A stretch of 64,000 bases of DNA from Ignelater luminosus (GCA_011009095.1 VTPC01091309.1:115410-179409); one strand, 5' to 3'. Counted from the first letter of the stretch, positions 50,685 to 62,640 are shown. The notes: generated by a model from the letters alone, not told the origin. Numbers and translations are program-made.

Positions 50685-51173
50685 ATTTGTTGCAACTGCC
50701 AAATTTCAGTATTTGCATGGCAGCACTTTAAATTTGTATTAAAAATTAATAATAAAATGTATTTCATACATAATGTGTAAATTAAATTGGACAGTATTTA
50801 ATTGTGAACGTTTTTTGCATTTGCATATATTTGATGTAAAAAACTTGAAACAATATAGAAGCTAAATCACAAATAATTAAAAACAGTTTGAATTTTTCTG
50901 CAAAAGTCTTGTTGTCTGTATCTATATCTATGTACGTATCCAAGGTGACCAAAACAAAATTATTAATATGACTCTGACTAGTTTGGGTTGGTTATGAATA
51001 AATTAATGGTTTTTTGAAGTTTGTACTTATTTTGTTCGAGTCAGGAAAGTACTTTACCTGACTAGTACGGTAAAATACTTTCCTGGCTAGTCAAGTAAAA
51101 TCTAGTTTCCATAGCATGAATAAAGAAAAGCCTATTTTCAAATATGATGTTAGGAAAATAAATAAATCATCTC

Positions 51174-53280
51174 CACTATGACATAAAGCGCACTATTTTT
51201 GGCTAAAAATAGAAGCAAGACGTTTATTATTTAAATATAAAAAGAACACACATTTAAACTAATAGACCAGTTTTTTAAAGGTTTATTCAAACTTACAAGT
51301 TTCGAAACTAGAATTTTTATCAAGTTTAGTTTTCTGAATCTAAAACGATCGTATCAAGCACTTTAAAAAAAGTTTCAGTATTATTTTCCTCTTGTAATTC
51401 ATCTGAAGCTTCTGAATCTGAATCCAGTTTAATAACCTCTCTAGGGAGTTGTTTATGTCGCTGATTATCTAGCCTTTTTTTAATACTGGCACTTAATATC
51501 ATAGGATCAGATGTCTCTAAAGCCCAATTAAATATGTCAGTTAAGTTATGAATACGACTATCAAATCCTTGCATGAGATTCCTTATCTTTTTTCTTATAA
51601 TTTATTTCTTGCTTCGGAAGCATCTTCTCCCAAATAGCCAACGGGTAAAATGCTGTTTAGAAGAATATGTTTACCGTGCACGATGATTTTGTGAACTGAA
51701 GCTGGCATATGGTATCAGTCATAATGCTTTCTGTACTCTTGGGCTGTTTTCCTGCAGTATTCTTTATAAAGGTCTGCATTAAGGCTGTATTGACACGCTA
51801 AGGCAATAAAGATTACTCTAAACCTTTCAATAAGTTCTAAATTTACACCTGCAATTATAGAAAACACGTTAGGTTGCGAAACGGCACGTCTAGCAGTATT
51901 TCCATCATTTGACGAGCCACAGCCATTTGTCTTAGGTTTGTCAACGTGTAGATTCATAGGTTTCCAAAACCTTGTATGTATTTCTCTTTTTCTTTCTTTA
52001 GCTTTTTCTTATTTTTGTCGCCTTTGACTTGCCATGTTTTAAATTCAATTCTATAGCTAATGTGGAGAATACATTCAAAAAAACAAATTCAAGTATGAAG
52101 AGGGCTAATGCCGTATTCTAAAGTGCCCGGTTTAGGTGAAAATGTTTTAGAATCAAAATCGGTAATGTTTTTAAATTCTGATGGTTTTGCTTTACAATTT
52201 GGGCATGCTTGGAATGATTTGGTATCGGTAAGTATGTTCAATATCTTTCCGTCGGTCAAAGTCATATATAGATGAAATTGTATGCGAATAGTTCGGTCAC
52301 TGTTAACACCGCCTCAACGTCTTTAAGTTTACTTATTTCTTCATCAATAGATTTTATTTCTTTTAGAACATGATCTTTAGTTTCTTTTGCATAATCGCAA
52401 AATCGGACCAATTGAGGAGACTGATTATTCCATAAAATGTTTCCTGACGAACTGATCAACCTTAATGGAATAATTGTCGTTGCAAACAAAGTTGCTTCAA
52501 AGTTTTTTGAAAACTCTTGTGAATCTGGAAACTTCTGTTGATACAATGCTTGCCCAGAGCTTCTATCAAAACCGTAGCTACATATTAATTGAGCTTGACA
52601 GACACTAACACTGCTCATTGCCATGTCGTATAATAACTTCTTTTTGAAGTGAAACTATTCTCTTAGCTGTATGTTCTAAAAGTGAGTCTAGTGGAATTTT
52701 ACCTGTTGTAGCGCCAACTTCTAATCCTAAGGGTCTACAAGCTAATTTTGCTTTTTTAATGTGTTTATAAGCATTGATTGATTGATATGGTATCGCTTAC
52801 TGAAGTTGTTGTCCAACAGAAATGTTAACGCCCTTTCAGGATTAAAAGAAATGGGAAACTTTTCGGAATTAAGCAAAGTTTTTCTTATTTTCGGTGGCCT
52901 AGTTGGGCTTTTAGAGACTTCCTTTATTTCTGCCGCAAGGTCTGATTGCCCTGTTGCTCTTGCTGCTATACCTACAGCTTTCATAATTAGACCCGTTTGC
53001 TGTTGGTTTTCAGAAGATAACTTTGCGGCATCTCTTCGTTGAGATCTAATAGATTTTGTTTGGTAAGGAAGAGTTGGACGTCCTAGATGTAAACGAGTAC
53101 AACCAATAAATTATTTATAGGTTTAAATAACCCACAAGTAAACACTTGTAAGAATGAACAATTTAGGTTACTTTGATAATTATCAAAGAGGAAAATAACT
53201 TCATTTCATTCATATGTATATTATCAGGAAAAAATAATTTTACAATTTTGGCCAAAAGAATCAGTTTTTATCTCATTGTG
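51174..53280 (-). mobile_element. Transib (RAG1-related) DNA transposon
   Basis: A 2107-bp element with ends CACTATGACATAAA at 51174 and, on the other strand from 53280, CACAATGAGATAAA. A second shared block, TTTTGGC(T/C)AAAA, lies about 25 bases in. The CACWATG start is the signature of Transib termini and matches the CAC start of RAG recombination heptamers. It encodes one transposase-like gene on the minus strand. The 5-bp flanks (ATCTC and GACCG) do not match, so no target duplication is preserved. It interrupts the right arm of the foldback element and is therefore the younger insertion. Confidence 0.75.
51326..53093 (-). pseudogene. Transib-like transposase pseudogene
   Basis: About 590 codons with several frame changes and stops. 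In order: GRPTLPYQTKSIRSQRRDAAKL and MKAVGIAARATGQ; PERALTFLLDNNFSKRYHIN; ACRPLGLEVG; ICSYGFDRSSGQALYQQKF (52262-52624, putative first catalytic D); IPLRLISSSGNILWNN. Then LTDGKILNILTDTKSFQACPNCKA near 52200 (putative second D and the C-x2-C zinc pair), NGCGSSNDGNTARRA near 51920, YHMPASVHKIIVHGKHI near 51700 (H pair), and LPVGYLGEDASEARNK near 51620 (putative catalytic E). The same order D, D, CxxC, GN-ARR, HKxxxH, E-x-RNK is found in RAG1 and Transib transposases. Catalytic assignment is by motif order only. The family is widespread in insects as uncharacterised proteins. The key residues seem to survive, but the frame does not. Confidence 0.7.
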
Positions 53281-53484
53281 GACCGCCGTGAGTTTCTCAT
53301 TTCATAGGTTACTTAGATTAGGTTACTTTTTGATGGCACGTTAATTTAGATAAATAAATGAGTTGTTATTGATAAAAATGAGATGTTATAAAAATAACTT
53401 TGTACTGTAAGGTTTAATTTGACAGTAAATTTAATTAATTTAAATAGAGTACAAATTGTGTAGTAGTTTACCATATTTTACCAA

Positions 53485-53800
53485 TACTTTTAGACAGTTA
53501 AGTAAAGTGCCTCAGGAACCAATTTTGAAACCGTTACTGTTTGTTTTATACACCTCCCAACTCTAGAGTATATCATTTTCATGTTGACGACACGCAGATT
53601 TATCTGTCATTTGAACCCAACGAAATTAAGCAAGCAATGCGGCCAATAATTTTGACTCTCGTGTTAATCTAGATACTCAGATCGTCTGTGTTTCTAAATT
53701 AAGCTCACAAAGTCTGCAGAAGTCATTTTTGATAGGACAGTTGACAAAGATCTAAATAAAGTTCAGATGCTCTAGTAATCAGTAGCGAGCCAATTTAGTA
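53485..53800 (+). mobile_element. Jockey/CR1-like RT fragment
   Basis: The plus strand reads KVPQEPILKPLLFVLYTSQL (family form GVPQGS(I/V)LGPLLFxLYTxDL), then YIIF, HVDDTQIYLSFEPNEIKQAM where relatives have YADDTQLYLSF, then SAEVIFD. This is the RT palm only, about 300 bases, with frame changes and a Y-to-V change in the catalytic motif (HVDD). Truncated at both ends. Confidence 0.75.
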
Positions 53801-56591
53801 GGTAATTTATTTAAAAACATTTCTTACGTACAGCAATAAGAATGGTTTTGCTCAAGGAGAGCGTTTAAAACACACACCACAATAAATTAAAGAATTGGCC
53901 GGAGCAAAAACGCTTATAATAATAAATACCAAAGATTATTATTTGTAATTATTTAATTATGTATAAACATCTGAAGGTCAAATAATGTCTTCTCTAAGTA
54001 AAAGTTGGTACTTGTATCCCAAATGATAACTTTTTTTTTCCGGAACTTTGCAAGTTTTTGATTAAAAAGTGTTATCATAACGGTTAAATATGAAAATTCT
54101 ATTAATAACAATTATTTTTGAATTATCTTATAGCAAGGAAATAAAATGATATCGTGACATATTATTTCGAGATATTTAAATTTCTTCTCTTAGGGAATAG
54201 TCATCTGGGAGGAATGTGGATGTGTACTGTTCTCTCATAGTAAGTAATAAGTGCGTTTGTGTGCGCTTTATCTAGCAAATAAGATAATATACAAAAATAT
54301 AAATAAATAACTAAATATGTGTATAATCGACCGGCACACCTAAGGTATTGTTTTATATAACGTCTCGCAAAGTATAAAATAATTCAGAGATTACACAGTA
54401 TGCCATTATAAACGATTGATTGATAATCATCATAAGGTATTTCCGCACCGACTACTGAGGCAAAACAATGACTAATGCATTACAAAATATTTAATTTTAT
54501 TAAAACAATACAGTCTGAAAACACTTTAGATGTAAAGAAATTAACAATAATTACGATTTGAATTTTACACACATGCAGAATAAACGTGTGACCCTGAAAG
54601 TTGACCGATCTTTACCCACCTATACAATTAAAGTTGAATCAATTTGTGTCAAAATGTTAATCTTAACTGTACAATTAAAGTTATATTATGTCCAAGTCGA
54701 ACAGGCTATAAAATGCATTAGTGTAGCGTCTCTAATGCAAAAGCATGTGAAGGTTGTTATAGTCAATAATTATGAAATCAATGGTTGATGTTACATTGAT
54801 AAATGCAACTCTGCAACATGAGAAAGTTATTTAAAAAATGCAAATCTTGATTTGATGGTATTTATATTATCTTTTTATATTCATATATAGATTAACTCTA
54901 TGGTACGCATGAAAAAAAGTTTGCTTTAAAATAATAAAAATTGCTCTTGGAATTAAAACAAACTAATATTGACCAATTGAAGTATCTGCAAAATGTCATA
55001 AGTGAAACCTGCACAATAAAAGTAATTGTTAACTGACATGAGTTGTGCAATTAGAGAACGACTTCTAAACATATGTTTACAGTTTAACCATTGTTAATAA
55101 CCTCCAATTATATAGGTAAAGTATTTTTTTCTACCTTCACCTAATAAGGAAAGGCATATTCTTTTTTTAAACGATATATAAACACATTCATTACGTCCCA
55201 TTGAATTAATTTTCGATGTGATACAGAACTTGTTTAAGCATATATTGCATTGCCTTTTACGGCATTAATAATAGAAACATTTCATGTAAAATAAGTATTA
55301 TATCACACTGTTGTCATTCATTCTTTCAATTCAAAAGAATTTATAAAAGGAATTCGTATGGGTATATGAAAAGTTTTTTATTGGGTAAGTAAACATGAAC
55401 AAGCTAACAAAGCTACTTGAACCAAGTAAAGAACAAAGAATAAGTGTCCGTGTGAATGGCAAATAGTGAAATATTATTACGCACTGCGCCTAAATTTTCA
55501 TAAGCAAATAGTTTAACTGCTACTATGTTTGTTAAGTGCCTCGCTATGTCCGTGAACTCGGAAATGTCCAAAATCAAACTAGAAGCCAGTCGTTAACCAA
55601 ATGCCGACGACATCCTGAATCAATATTTAGTGTGTGAGTAGTCTGAGTAAAAAAATGCCATAAAGTCGTAAAAAAATATGAAATTTAAATATAGTACGTT
55701 GTAAAAAATCTAATTCTGTTTTTTGTAAAGCGAAATAAAAAAACAGCATGTGTGCAGTTTTTGTTCTTGCTGATCTTATTAATGTTGACTACGGGATACG
55801 TTTTATAAGTAAGTTACCATTTTCAATATTATCATTAGGAAGAAAACTGTAACATATTTAGGCATATTGCATCCGATAGAAGATAAACAGTAAACAATCA
55901 ATTTTGTTCCAACCTTGACAATCAACAGTTTAATAACGGAGGAAACATACAATAAACAGGGTAATTAATTAATTTAACGAACCTTTTATTTTTAGGTCAA
56001 TCATTTAAGTAAAGGATTTCACATATAGGTAATAATCTTTGTAATAGCCTAATAAATGAGATGAGTCTTTAACAAAGAGAGTAAATTAATAAAAAAAAAA
56101 CTGTTGAAACAACAAATTAATATTCAAGTTTTACAGTACACTTAGAATTTTCCAACAAGCATAGCCATAGGAAAAGTAAGAACGAATAATAAATCAATTC
56201 ACACATCAGAATTAATTTGTTTGCTTAATCTAGGAAGTTTAATTAAATAATTAGGTTACATTAACTTCATTAACTGAATCATAAAATTCACTCAAACTGT
56301 ATGAGTACAATTCAGATCTGTAGCGAATTTTCAGCCAGCAAACTAGAAAAGGTAAAAAATGCTAGAAAATATACTTCCTACCTATAAATCTTATTATTTC
56401 TGGAAGAGGTGAACCAAAACAGAAAAACTTGAGAAACTATAGCACACTCAGAGGCAAACCTGCGATGAGTAAGTACAAATACAAATAACAGAATATACTC
56501 TAGCACTGTTTTGGAATGCTTCAGAAAACTTTATGCTCTAGCTAAATTGACTAGTATAAATCTCTTGTGGGTGTCTAATTATTGTAACAAA
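53801..56591. other. No recognisable gene
   Basis: Very AT-rich. The frame at 54558-54788 (+) has no family resemblance. Confidence 0.4.
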
Positions 56592-56740
56592 ATGAGTAGT
56601 GATAGATTATTGACTGATGAAGATATGACGTCGATTGAATTGGTATCAGGCCATAAATGTTTATATATGATGCTTAAAAGAAAGGTTACAAAGATATCAT
56701 CGCAAAAGATGTGGAAGAAGATATCATCTCATATGGAAGG
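56592..56740 (+). pseudogene. MADF (Myb/SANT-like) domain fragment
   Basis: Starts MSSDRLLTDEDM, then IELVSGHKCLY. A frame shift then moves to KKGYKDIIAKDV, and the first frame gives MWKKISSHMEGKTG. The MADF pattern LIxLVxxxxxLYDxxxxxYKDxxxKxxxWxxIS is complete across two frames. The frame runs out into the 3' end of the adjoining LINE. MADF domains bind DNA and occur both in insect transcription factors and in transposon-linked proteins. Which one this was cannot be told. Confidence 0.55.
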
Positions 56741-57745
56741 TAAAACTGGTGCCTTCTCCATTACTGAAGGTTGGCTATAATTTCGGCAAATCGTTCTCTA
56801 TTTTGAGCTGTTCTAATTAGTGACTGAGTGTCCATGCCTGTCCATTTCCTAATGTTTTCCAGCTATAAGCATTTTCTTCTTTCCTGGCCTCTTTTTCCTT
56901 CAATATTCCCCTCCATTATGAGTCTTAGGAAGCCATATTTTTCTCCTCTATAAATATACCCTAGATAACTAGTTTTCTGCTTTTTTTATTATGCTCAGGA
57001 GTTCTCTATCAGTTCCCATCATTCCTAATATCTCGTTGTTGGTTATGTGTCCTGTCCAAGAGATCTTTAGCGTTCTTCAGAATACCCACATCTCAAAGGC
57101 ATTCGTCTCATGCTGCTTACTCCGAGGGTCCAAGTTTCAACTCCAAATAGTAGCATGGAGTATATGTATGTTTTTATAAATTGAATTTGTGAGGAGTTTC
57201 TTCATCCTTTGAAAAGCTGCTCTGACTTTTTCTATTAGGGTTCGTATTTCAGCCTCATACTCAAGATTATTTGTTATCCAGCAGCGCAAGTATTGGAACC
57301 TTTGCACAGATTTTATCTGCTTGTTGTATATGTGGATGTTATTGCCGCAGTCTGGAGTATGCGTGACAGCCATTATTTTTGTTTTATCTGCCTTCTCGAG
57401 TTATGGCATTTACGAGTCATTGCAAATCAACAGCACTGTCCGCGATTATGACTCCACTGTCTGCATCAATAGTTCATTTATCTTAATCAACGCGGTTTGT
57501 TCCCAGTACAGATTCTTGATTAGAGTAACATTTCTATGATCCATGTCGTTTCGTGTTAGCTTTTGTATCACTTCTGTGTGTTTTATTCAATCGAGCGCTT
57601 TTTCGTGGTCGATAAAACATAGGAATGCATCTTTACGTTAGTCCCAACACTTTTGAAGCAGTACCTGGAGGCTAAATAGTGCTTCCCTCGTGCCAAGCCC
57701 CTTGCGGAATCCAAATTGGTTGTCACTTGTGTTTTTATCCCATTC
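56741..57745 (-). mobile_element. RTE-like LINE, 5'-truncated
   Basis: Minus-strand LINE end. Pieces of FIDHEKALD (motif A region) near 57610, then KTKIMAVTHTP and IKSVQRFQYLRCWITNNLEYEAEIRTLIEKVRAAFQRMKKL at 57137-57373. These are followed by a C-terminal region with SYLGYIYRGEKYGFLRLIMEGNIEGK and GMDTQSLIRTAQNRE, ending near the word for YGEGT at 56745. About 1 kb remains. It separates the MADF fragment from the transposase-like gene downstream and may have inserted between or into them. Confidence 0.85.
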
Positions 57746-58410
57746 TCTGCAGATGCATTTTCTTCTTCCTAACGTGGCAGAAATAAGTGATCTATATGGT
57801 TTGTCCGACAGAGTAGCTGCAGCTGTAGCAACTGCTGTTCTTCAAGTTTTGGTCGTGTGTCGAAAGCAAATTGTGATAGCGTTACTAATAGAAGTAAATT
57901 GAGAAGAGAAAGAGGAAATCGGAGGCAATCTGCTTTAAGAGAACGTGAAAGAAACTGTTTGGACTATTTTTTTGATAAAAGAAAAGACAAGATAATTGTA
58001 AATAAAAAGATAGTAATGGAAAAACATATTTCTCTAGTAAATGGACAGCCATTAAGTGGTTCATCTCAAAATATCCAAAGAGGTATTCTTAAGAAATAAA
58101 GATATTTCCACAGAAGATCTGATTGCAATAGGATGTGATGGAATAACGGTAAATACAAGAAGAAAAGAAGGAGTTACGCGACTGTTTGAATTGTACCTTG
58201 GAAGATCACTTCAGTGGCTTATATGCATGTTGCACATTAATGAGTTACCATTAAGGCTACAGAGCGTGGATGGAGTGACAACTGAACCTATTTTGCGGAT
58301 CGGAATCCAGAGACGGCTTCATTGCAGCGTCGTTACAATCAAGAATAATAATGCCCTTTTTGACACAAAAACTGACTATAATATACAACAGAACCTCCAT
58401 AAAAAGTTAA
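57746..58410 (+). pseudogene. Transposase-like orphan gene (FDGRKD / IGCDG / CxxHxNELP family)
   Basis: LPNVAEISDLYGLSDRVAAAVATAVLQ opens the readable part. Two frame changes separate it from VTNRSKLRRERGNRR, YFFDKRKDKIIV, KHISLVNGQP, then TEDLIAIGCDGITVNTRRKEG, LYLGRSLQWLICMLHINELPLR and DGVTTEP. I recall a large uncharacterised arthropod family with FDGRKD, IGCDGTxxNTGxxGG and QWxxCxLHANELPLRH. The D, D, C-x2-H order resembles the RNase-H-fold core of hAT-like transposases (inference). The final catalytic region is missing after about 58350. Not functional. Confidence 0.65.
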
Positions 58411-58638
58411 TTTTGATTTGTACTTTTATTTATTAGCTATGAAACGATAGAAACTTTTCATGTTGAATGATTCTTGATTTAACTATCGTGTTTTATTATG
58501 ATGTATTGTTATTATACTTTTCTTAAAATATTCGATGAAAATGAAGAAAACATTCAAATATTTTGTAATTTTTACAGTAAGTTACACTTTTTTCCGCACT
58601 ATTAGAAATTCCAACTTAAAAAAAATTTTTTTTCGGGC

Positions 58639-58760
58639 GATTTCACTCCACCCTAGCGTACAGTGATAATAAATAAAACTAGAAATTGTATTATTCTTAA
58701 TAAATTTTATGAAATACTGGAAGGACTAACAAATGATATTTTTTTGTCGATAGGGTGGAG
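58639..58760. repeat. Short inverted repeat pair
   Basis: GATTTCACTCCACCCTAGCG at 58639 and CGATAGGGTGGAGTCATC at 58748 are near-perfect inverted partners about 100 bases apart. This may be a tiny MITE or a stem-loop. No further copies are seen here. Confidence 0.6.
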
Positions 58761-58769
58761 TCATCTTTA

Positions 58770-61590
58770 TGTAGTTAGGGATGAAGAGAAGGCAATCCTT
58801 ACAGCATCAGAGCAAGAGGATATTGATCTGCAATAAGATATCAAATATCTACAGCTTTAACAATTTTCTGTAAGTAAAAGTGCTAGGTTTCAAATATTCA
58901 AGGGTACGATAGAAGTATTACCCTGAATCATAAAAGTACCAAAATTAGATTTTTAATGGATTCCGCTAAAGTAAAATAAGGATAATGGAATTATTGATCC
59001 GGATGAGAAGGTTTTTTTAATAAATATAGAATTGTGGAATAAAAAAGGGAATAATCTAGTTATTAAATTATTTATTCGTGATATGACTTATTGTTAGTTT
59101 AGGTTAGGTTTATTTATTCCTTTTCTCTGTTCTATTTTATAGGATCTTATTCAGTTTTATGTCTTTATTTTTATAATATATCTCATTCGCATATTTGTAA
59201 TTTATTGGAATTTAAATATTAATACAGTTAATTGTATTTTATAATGTATTTATGTTATGATTTTCTTTAAAATTTATGAATTTTAAAAAGATAACTGAAA
59301 TTTTTTTATTGGTGATATTACTAATAAATATTTTAAATGCATATCAGCAACAGCTATTAGCTTAGTTGATTAAAACAAGGACTACAAACCAAAAAATATT
59401 AAGCTCAACTTATAGCTAGGTATATATTTTTTAATTTTATTTTATTTTGTAATTATTAATAATAATAATTTGTAATAAAACAATCTTCAAAACAATAAAT
59501 TTGTCTATTCCATCTTTATAAGAAAGTTATAAAAAGAAATGACCCTTTTTAATGCTTTGAACATAAGATTTTGTACTGATTAATTCAAGAATAATACGTT
59601 ACTGATTTTCTTTTCTCCTAAAAACAAGGATAGCGATTTTAAGAAATAATAAAATATTATATTTTGAATCACAAATTATTAGAAATGATAATTTATAAAA
59701 TTAAAAATCACTTTTAGGTGCGACCAGACACAAATCATTCCCTTACTTAGGAAACCGCAACACGCCACTGACTTTATAATAATTTGAATTAATGATAATC
59801 TCAATAAAACAAGAATATTTCAATTCCCAGAACATGGGAAACGGAATAATCAAAAACCGCTAACAAATACATTAGATATGAAAAGATCTAAAAACAGTGA
59901 ATCTGTAATATTTTTACACTATACTACTCGTATTAAAACCCAAAGTATTAACATAAAATTAAAGATTTCACTGATTTTGAAATAGAATTGATAACTTGAT
60001 AAGTGTAGGATATTTTTATACCTGGTGAATTAAAATAATATAAAATAGAAGCAATAGTAACTAATATTGATCACGTCATTAAGAGGAAAACTATTATTAG
60101 ACTTTCTTTTTATTTTTGATTAACGACTCTTTCTTGGAAAAATACAAAAATTAATGTGCCGTTGTTCTGTTTTTGTTTACAAACATTTTTTGTTAATGTC
60201 GGAAGAAGGAGGTCTAGAATACCTAAAACTGAAACTATGAATAAGCTTAACCTTTATGTGATAGACATCATGTCTACATATTCAGTAACATGCTAAAAAG
60301 CGACCTTGAAAATGTATGACAGAAACATCCATAGGAAAACTGAGTCATCTCGGTCGTGTAAAGTAAATCAAATTTTTATACGGCCTGGTTGAAAATAATA
60401 TCGGCTGCAATGCACAAAACTTTCCTTAAACAGATATCCGGATTAATGTTCACATAGCTAAATCATTCATCTCCGAGTTGTAATCTAGGTCAGAAGTGTG
60501 TTTTCTGTATCAGATCAGTTCATACTCGATTATAATTCTCAAGTCAGAAGTGATTTGTATTCAATAAACATTGCCACTTAAGAAGCAAATTGCTATTGAA
60601 CAATGAGTTGTGCACCTGAATGTAAGTATACATCTAGCGTTGATCGTATTCTTTACACGTTTAATGACGTAATGACGGAGATCACACATAACTGTCACAC
60701 TCTTATGTAATTCCTACAATATTATGCCTTTCTATAGCCTTCTTGTAAATCGTTGAATATCCGTGGATTTCTATTTTTAACATTTTATTCCGTTTATTAA
60801 ATTTTATTTTTTGTTGATTACGTTATAACTAAAGTAGAGGAATTTAAACCTCAATGGTATTATTGCCATTGGGAGTGAGATCTAGAAATAAAATTTTTTA
60901 AGTTGTGACAAGAATGTTAATAATGTAGGAACTAGCAAGTAAGAAACGTAGGTGATCAAAATTTAGTAACAAATCTAAATATATACTCCATTAGTTTAGA
61001 GCAATTTAAATTTACTGTTGTTAGTTTCAACCTTAGAAACTGCAACAACAATGTACACATTGAATATCATTCAATCGGCTTTCATTCCTCCAATTTTTTA
61101 GTTTCTATGTACCTCCTATCTTTAATATAAGTAGGTGTGTTGTATTTTTTTTATATTCCAACTCCTACTGTTTGGGTACAGGAAGGCCATTTGATCTGTT
61201 AGACACAACCCGTGTATTCGCAAATCTTTTTTCCCGCAACTTTTTTTTTCAAATTTGGTAGAAGAGCTGTGCTTATATTTCATTTACTTATAAAACGTTC
61301 CTAGGTTATTTCCCTGGTTGCTGAACGATCGCGCAAAACCTTATTTTAGTTAGGGGAAGTCCCTAAATTTCCTGTAATACTTTTACATAGACTTATCTCT
61401 TATATAGAGGATGCTCCTTTTAACTTTTCAGTTTATTTTCTGTAGAGGAATCCCCATTTTTCATAAAAATTTTTATTAGTAGCTATATGCACAAATACAG
61501 CGGGATTTTAGGTTTAGTTTCTACTGAACCTGCAACTGCAATTGTGATTAATTTATTATTTCGTATGTGATTATTTTATTTTTGTTTTAT
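58770..61590. other. No recognisable gene
   Basis: About 2.8 kb of very AT-rich sequence without assignable frames or clear repeats. Confidence 0.4.
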
Positions 61591-61593
61591 AAA

Positions 61594-62103
61594 ATGGGCG
61601 ATTATAAACGCGAAATTAGTGAATTAGACCTTAGTGACGAATCTGATTCAGAAGCTGACGTTGTCTAAGATACAGTTAATGAACATGAAACAGATTAAGA
61701 CGATAATGAGAGCCCTTTGGATACCAATACTACTTCCAGATCTCAGTATTTTTATGGAAAAGATGGAACTAAGTAAGTGGAAGAAGTATGTTCCATCTCA
61801 ACGCGTTTGCACAAGGTAGCAAAATATCATTACCCACTTGCCTGGAGTTTTAGGAGATGCAAGAAACGTCAGTACGCCAATTCAGTGTTGGATACTCTTT
61901 TTTGACGAAACTCTGGACATAATTGTAGTAAACACCAGTTCGTACATACAGAAAATATCAGCAAGGTACAAGAGTAAATATGACGTTGATGTAGTTGATA
62001 GGATGATTACATCTTACAATCTTGCTCGAAGCACAAAACGATGACCGCTGGTCGTTTCCTTCGACGTACTCAACGTAGGAGCAATTAATGCATTTATCTT
62101 TCT
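61594..62103 (+). pseudogene. piggyBac transposase remnant lacking the catalytic core
   Basis: The ATG at 61594 opens MGDYKREISELDLSDESDSE, the acidic N-terminus typical of piggyBac-like transposases. An in-frame stop and a frame change follow. QYFYGKDGTKWKKYVPS and THLPGVLGDARNVSTP then CWILFF give the start of the DDE_Tnp_1_7 domain, with KYKSKYDVDVVDRMITSYNLARSTKRWPLVVFFDVLNVGAINAF joined almost directly after it (in pieces, about 61960-62100). The last block normally lies about 300 residues later and contains the final catalytic aspartate (VDxxD). The middle, with the first two catalytic aspartates, is deleted. Coding stops exactly at the tail of a LINE. Confidence 0.8.
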
Positions 62104-62104
62104 C

Positions 62105-62640
62105 TTCTTCTTAATGTTAAGCCTTTTCTACCGTTAGGTGTAAGGCTATAAGCTGAGTTATTCATTTCACCGTTCTGCATATTTTGCTCCATTCTTTCCC
62201 GTTTTCCGTTTTTTCTTTCACTTTTTCCCATTTGATTCCTCTTCTTTCTACTTCTTCTCTAATTCCCTCTGTCCATATCTTTCTAGGTTTTCCCCTTGTT
62301 TTTCGCCCTTGTAACTTTGTTTCATAGATAATTTTTGTCAGTTTATCTTCTTTCATAAGGCTAACATGTCCATACCATCTTAATTGACCTTCTCCAATTT
62401 TTTCTTGTATCGGTTCAATTTTTAGCTGATGTCTAAATACTTGTCCTTTCTTGTTTTAGCTTGTATTTTTCTTAAAAACCTCATTTGTACACCGTTTATC
62501 CTTGATTTGTGTTTTTCTGTCATTGTCCACGATTCACTACCATACAACAACACTAATCTAACTATTTTCTTCGCAACTTCTGTTTTTATTTCTTTTTTAA
62601 TCTCTCGTTTTCCTAAAAAAATTTATCAGCTTCTTTTATC
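62105..62640 (-). mobile_element. LINE 3' end, heavily 5'-truncated
   Basis: Minus strand. The open frame at 62162-62356 reads MKEDKLTKIIYETKLQGRKTRGKPRKIWTEGIREEVERRG and ends ENGKEWSKICRTVK, the C-terminus of an RTE-like LINE. Upstream (62360-62640) are decayed remains of the post-RT region. The 3' untranslated part with GCCTTACACCTAACGG-type sequence ends in an A/G-rich tail at about 62105-62125. The insertion point is inside the piggyBac C-terminal coding sequence. Confidence 0.8.

Larger units (their letters stand above)
49893..53348. mobile_element. Foldback (long inverted repeat) element with nested Transib
   Basis: The two halves mirror each other about a centre near 50544. Ends: AACGTGCCATCGAAAAGTA at 49899 is answered by the complement of AACGTGCCATCAAAAAGTA at about 53323-53342, and both run on through CTAATCT and TGAAATGA. 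Self-folding motifs follow: GTCAGGAAATGATACTTTAC near 50029 and its counterpart at 51040-51092. A 23-base identical block lies at 50329-50351 and 50739-50761, at exactly equal distance from the centre. tRNA-like sequences lie at 50411-50477 (+) and 50611-50684 (-). Without the 2107-bp Transib, both arms are about 650-690 bases. The similar flanks GATAAAATGAG (49882) and GATAAATAAATGAG (53349) may be a target duplication. There is no coding capacity of its own. Confidence 0.7.
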
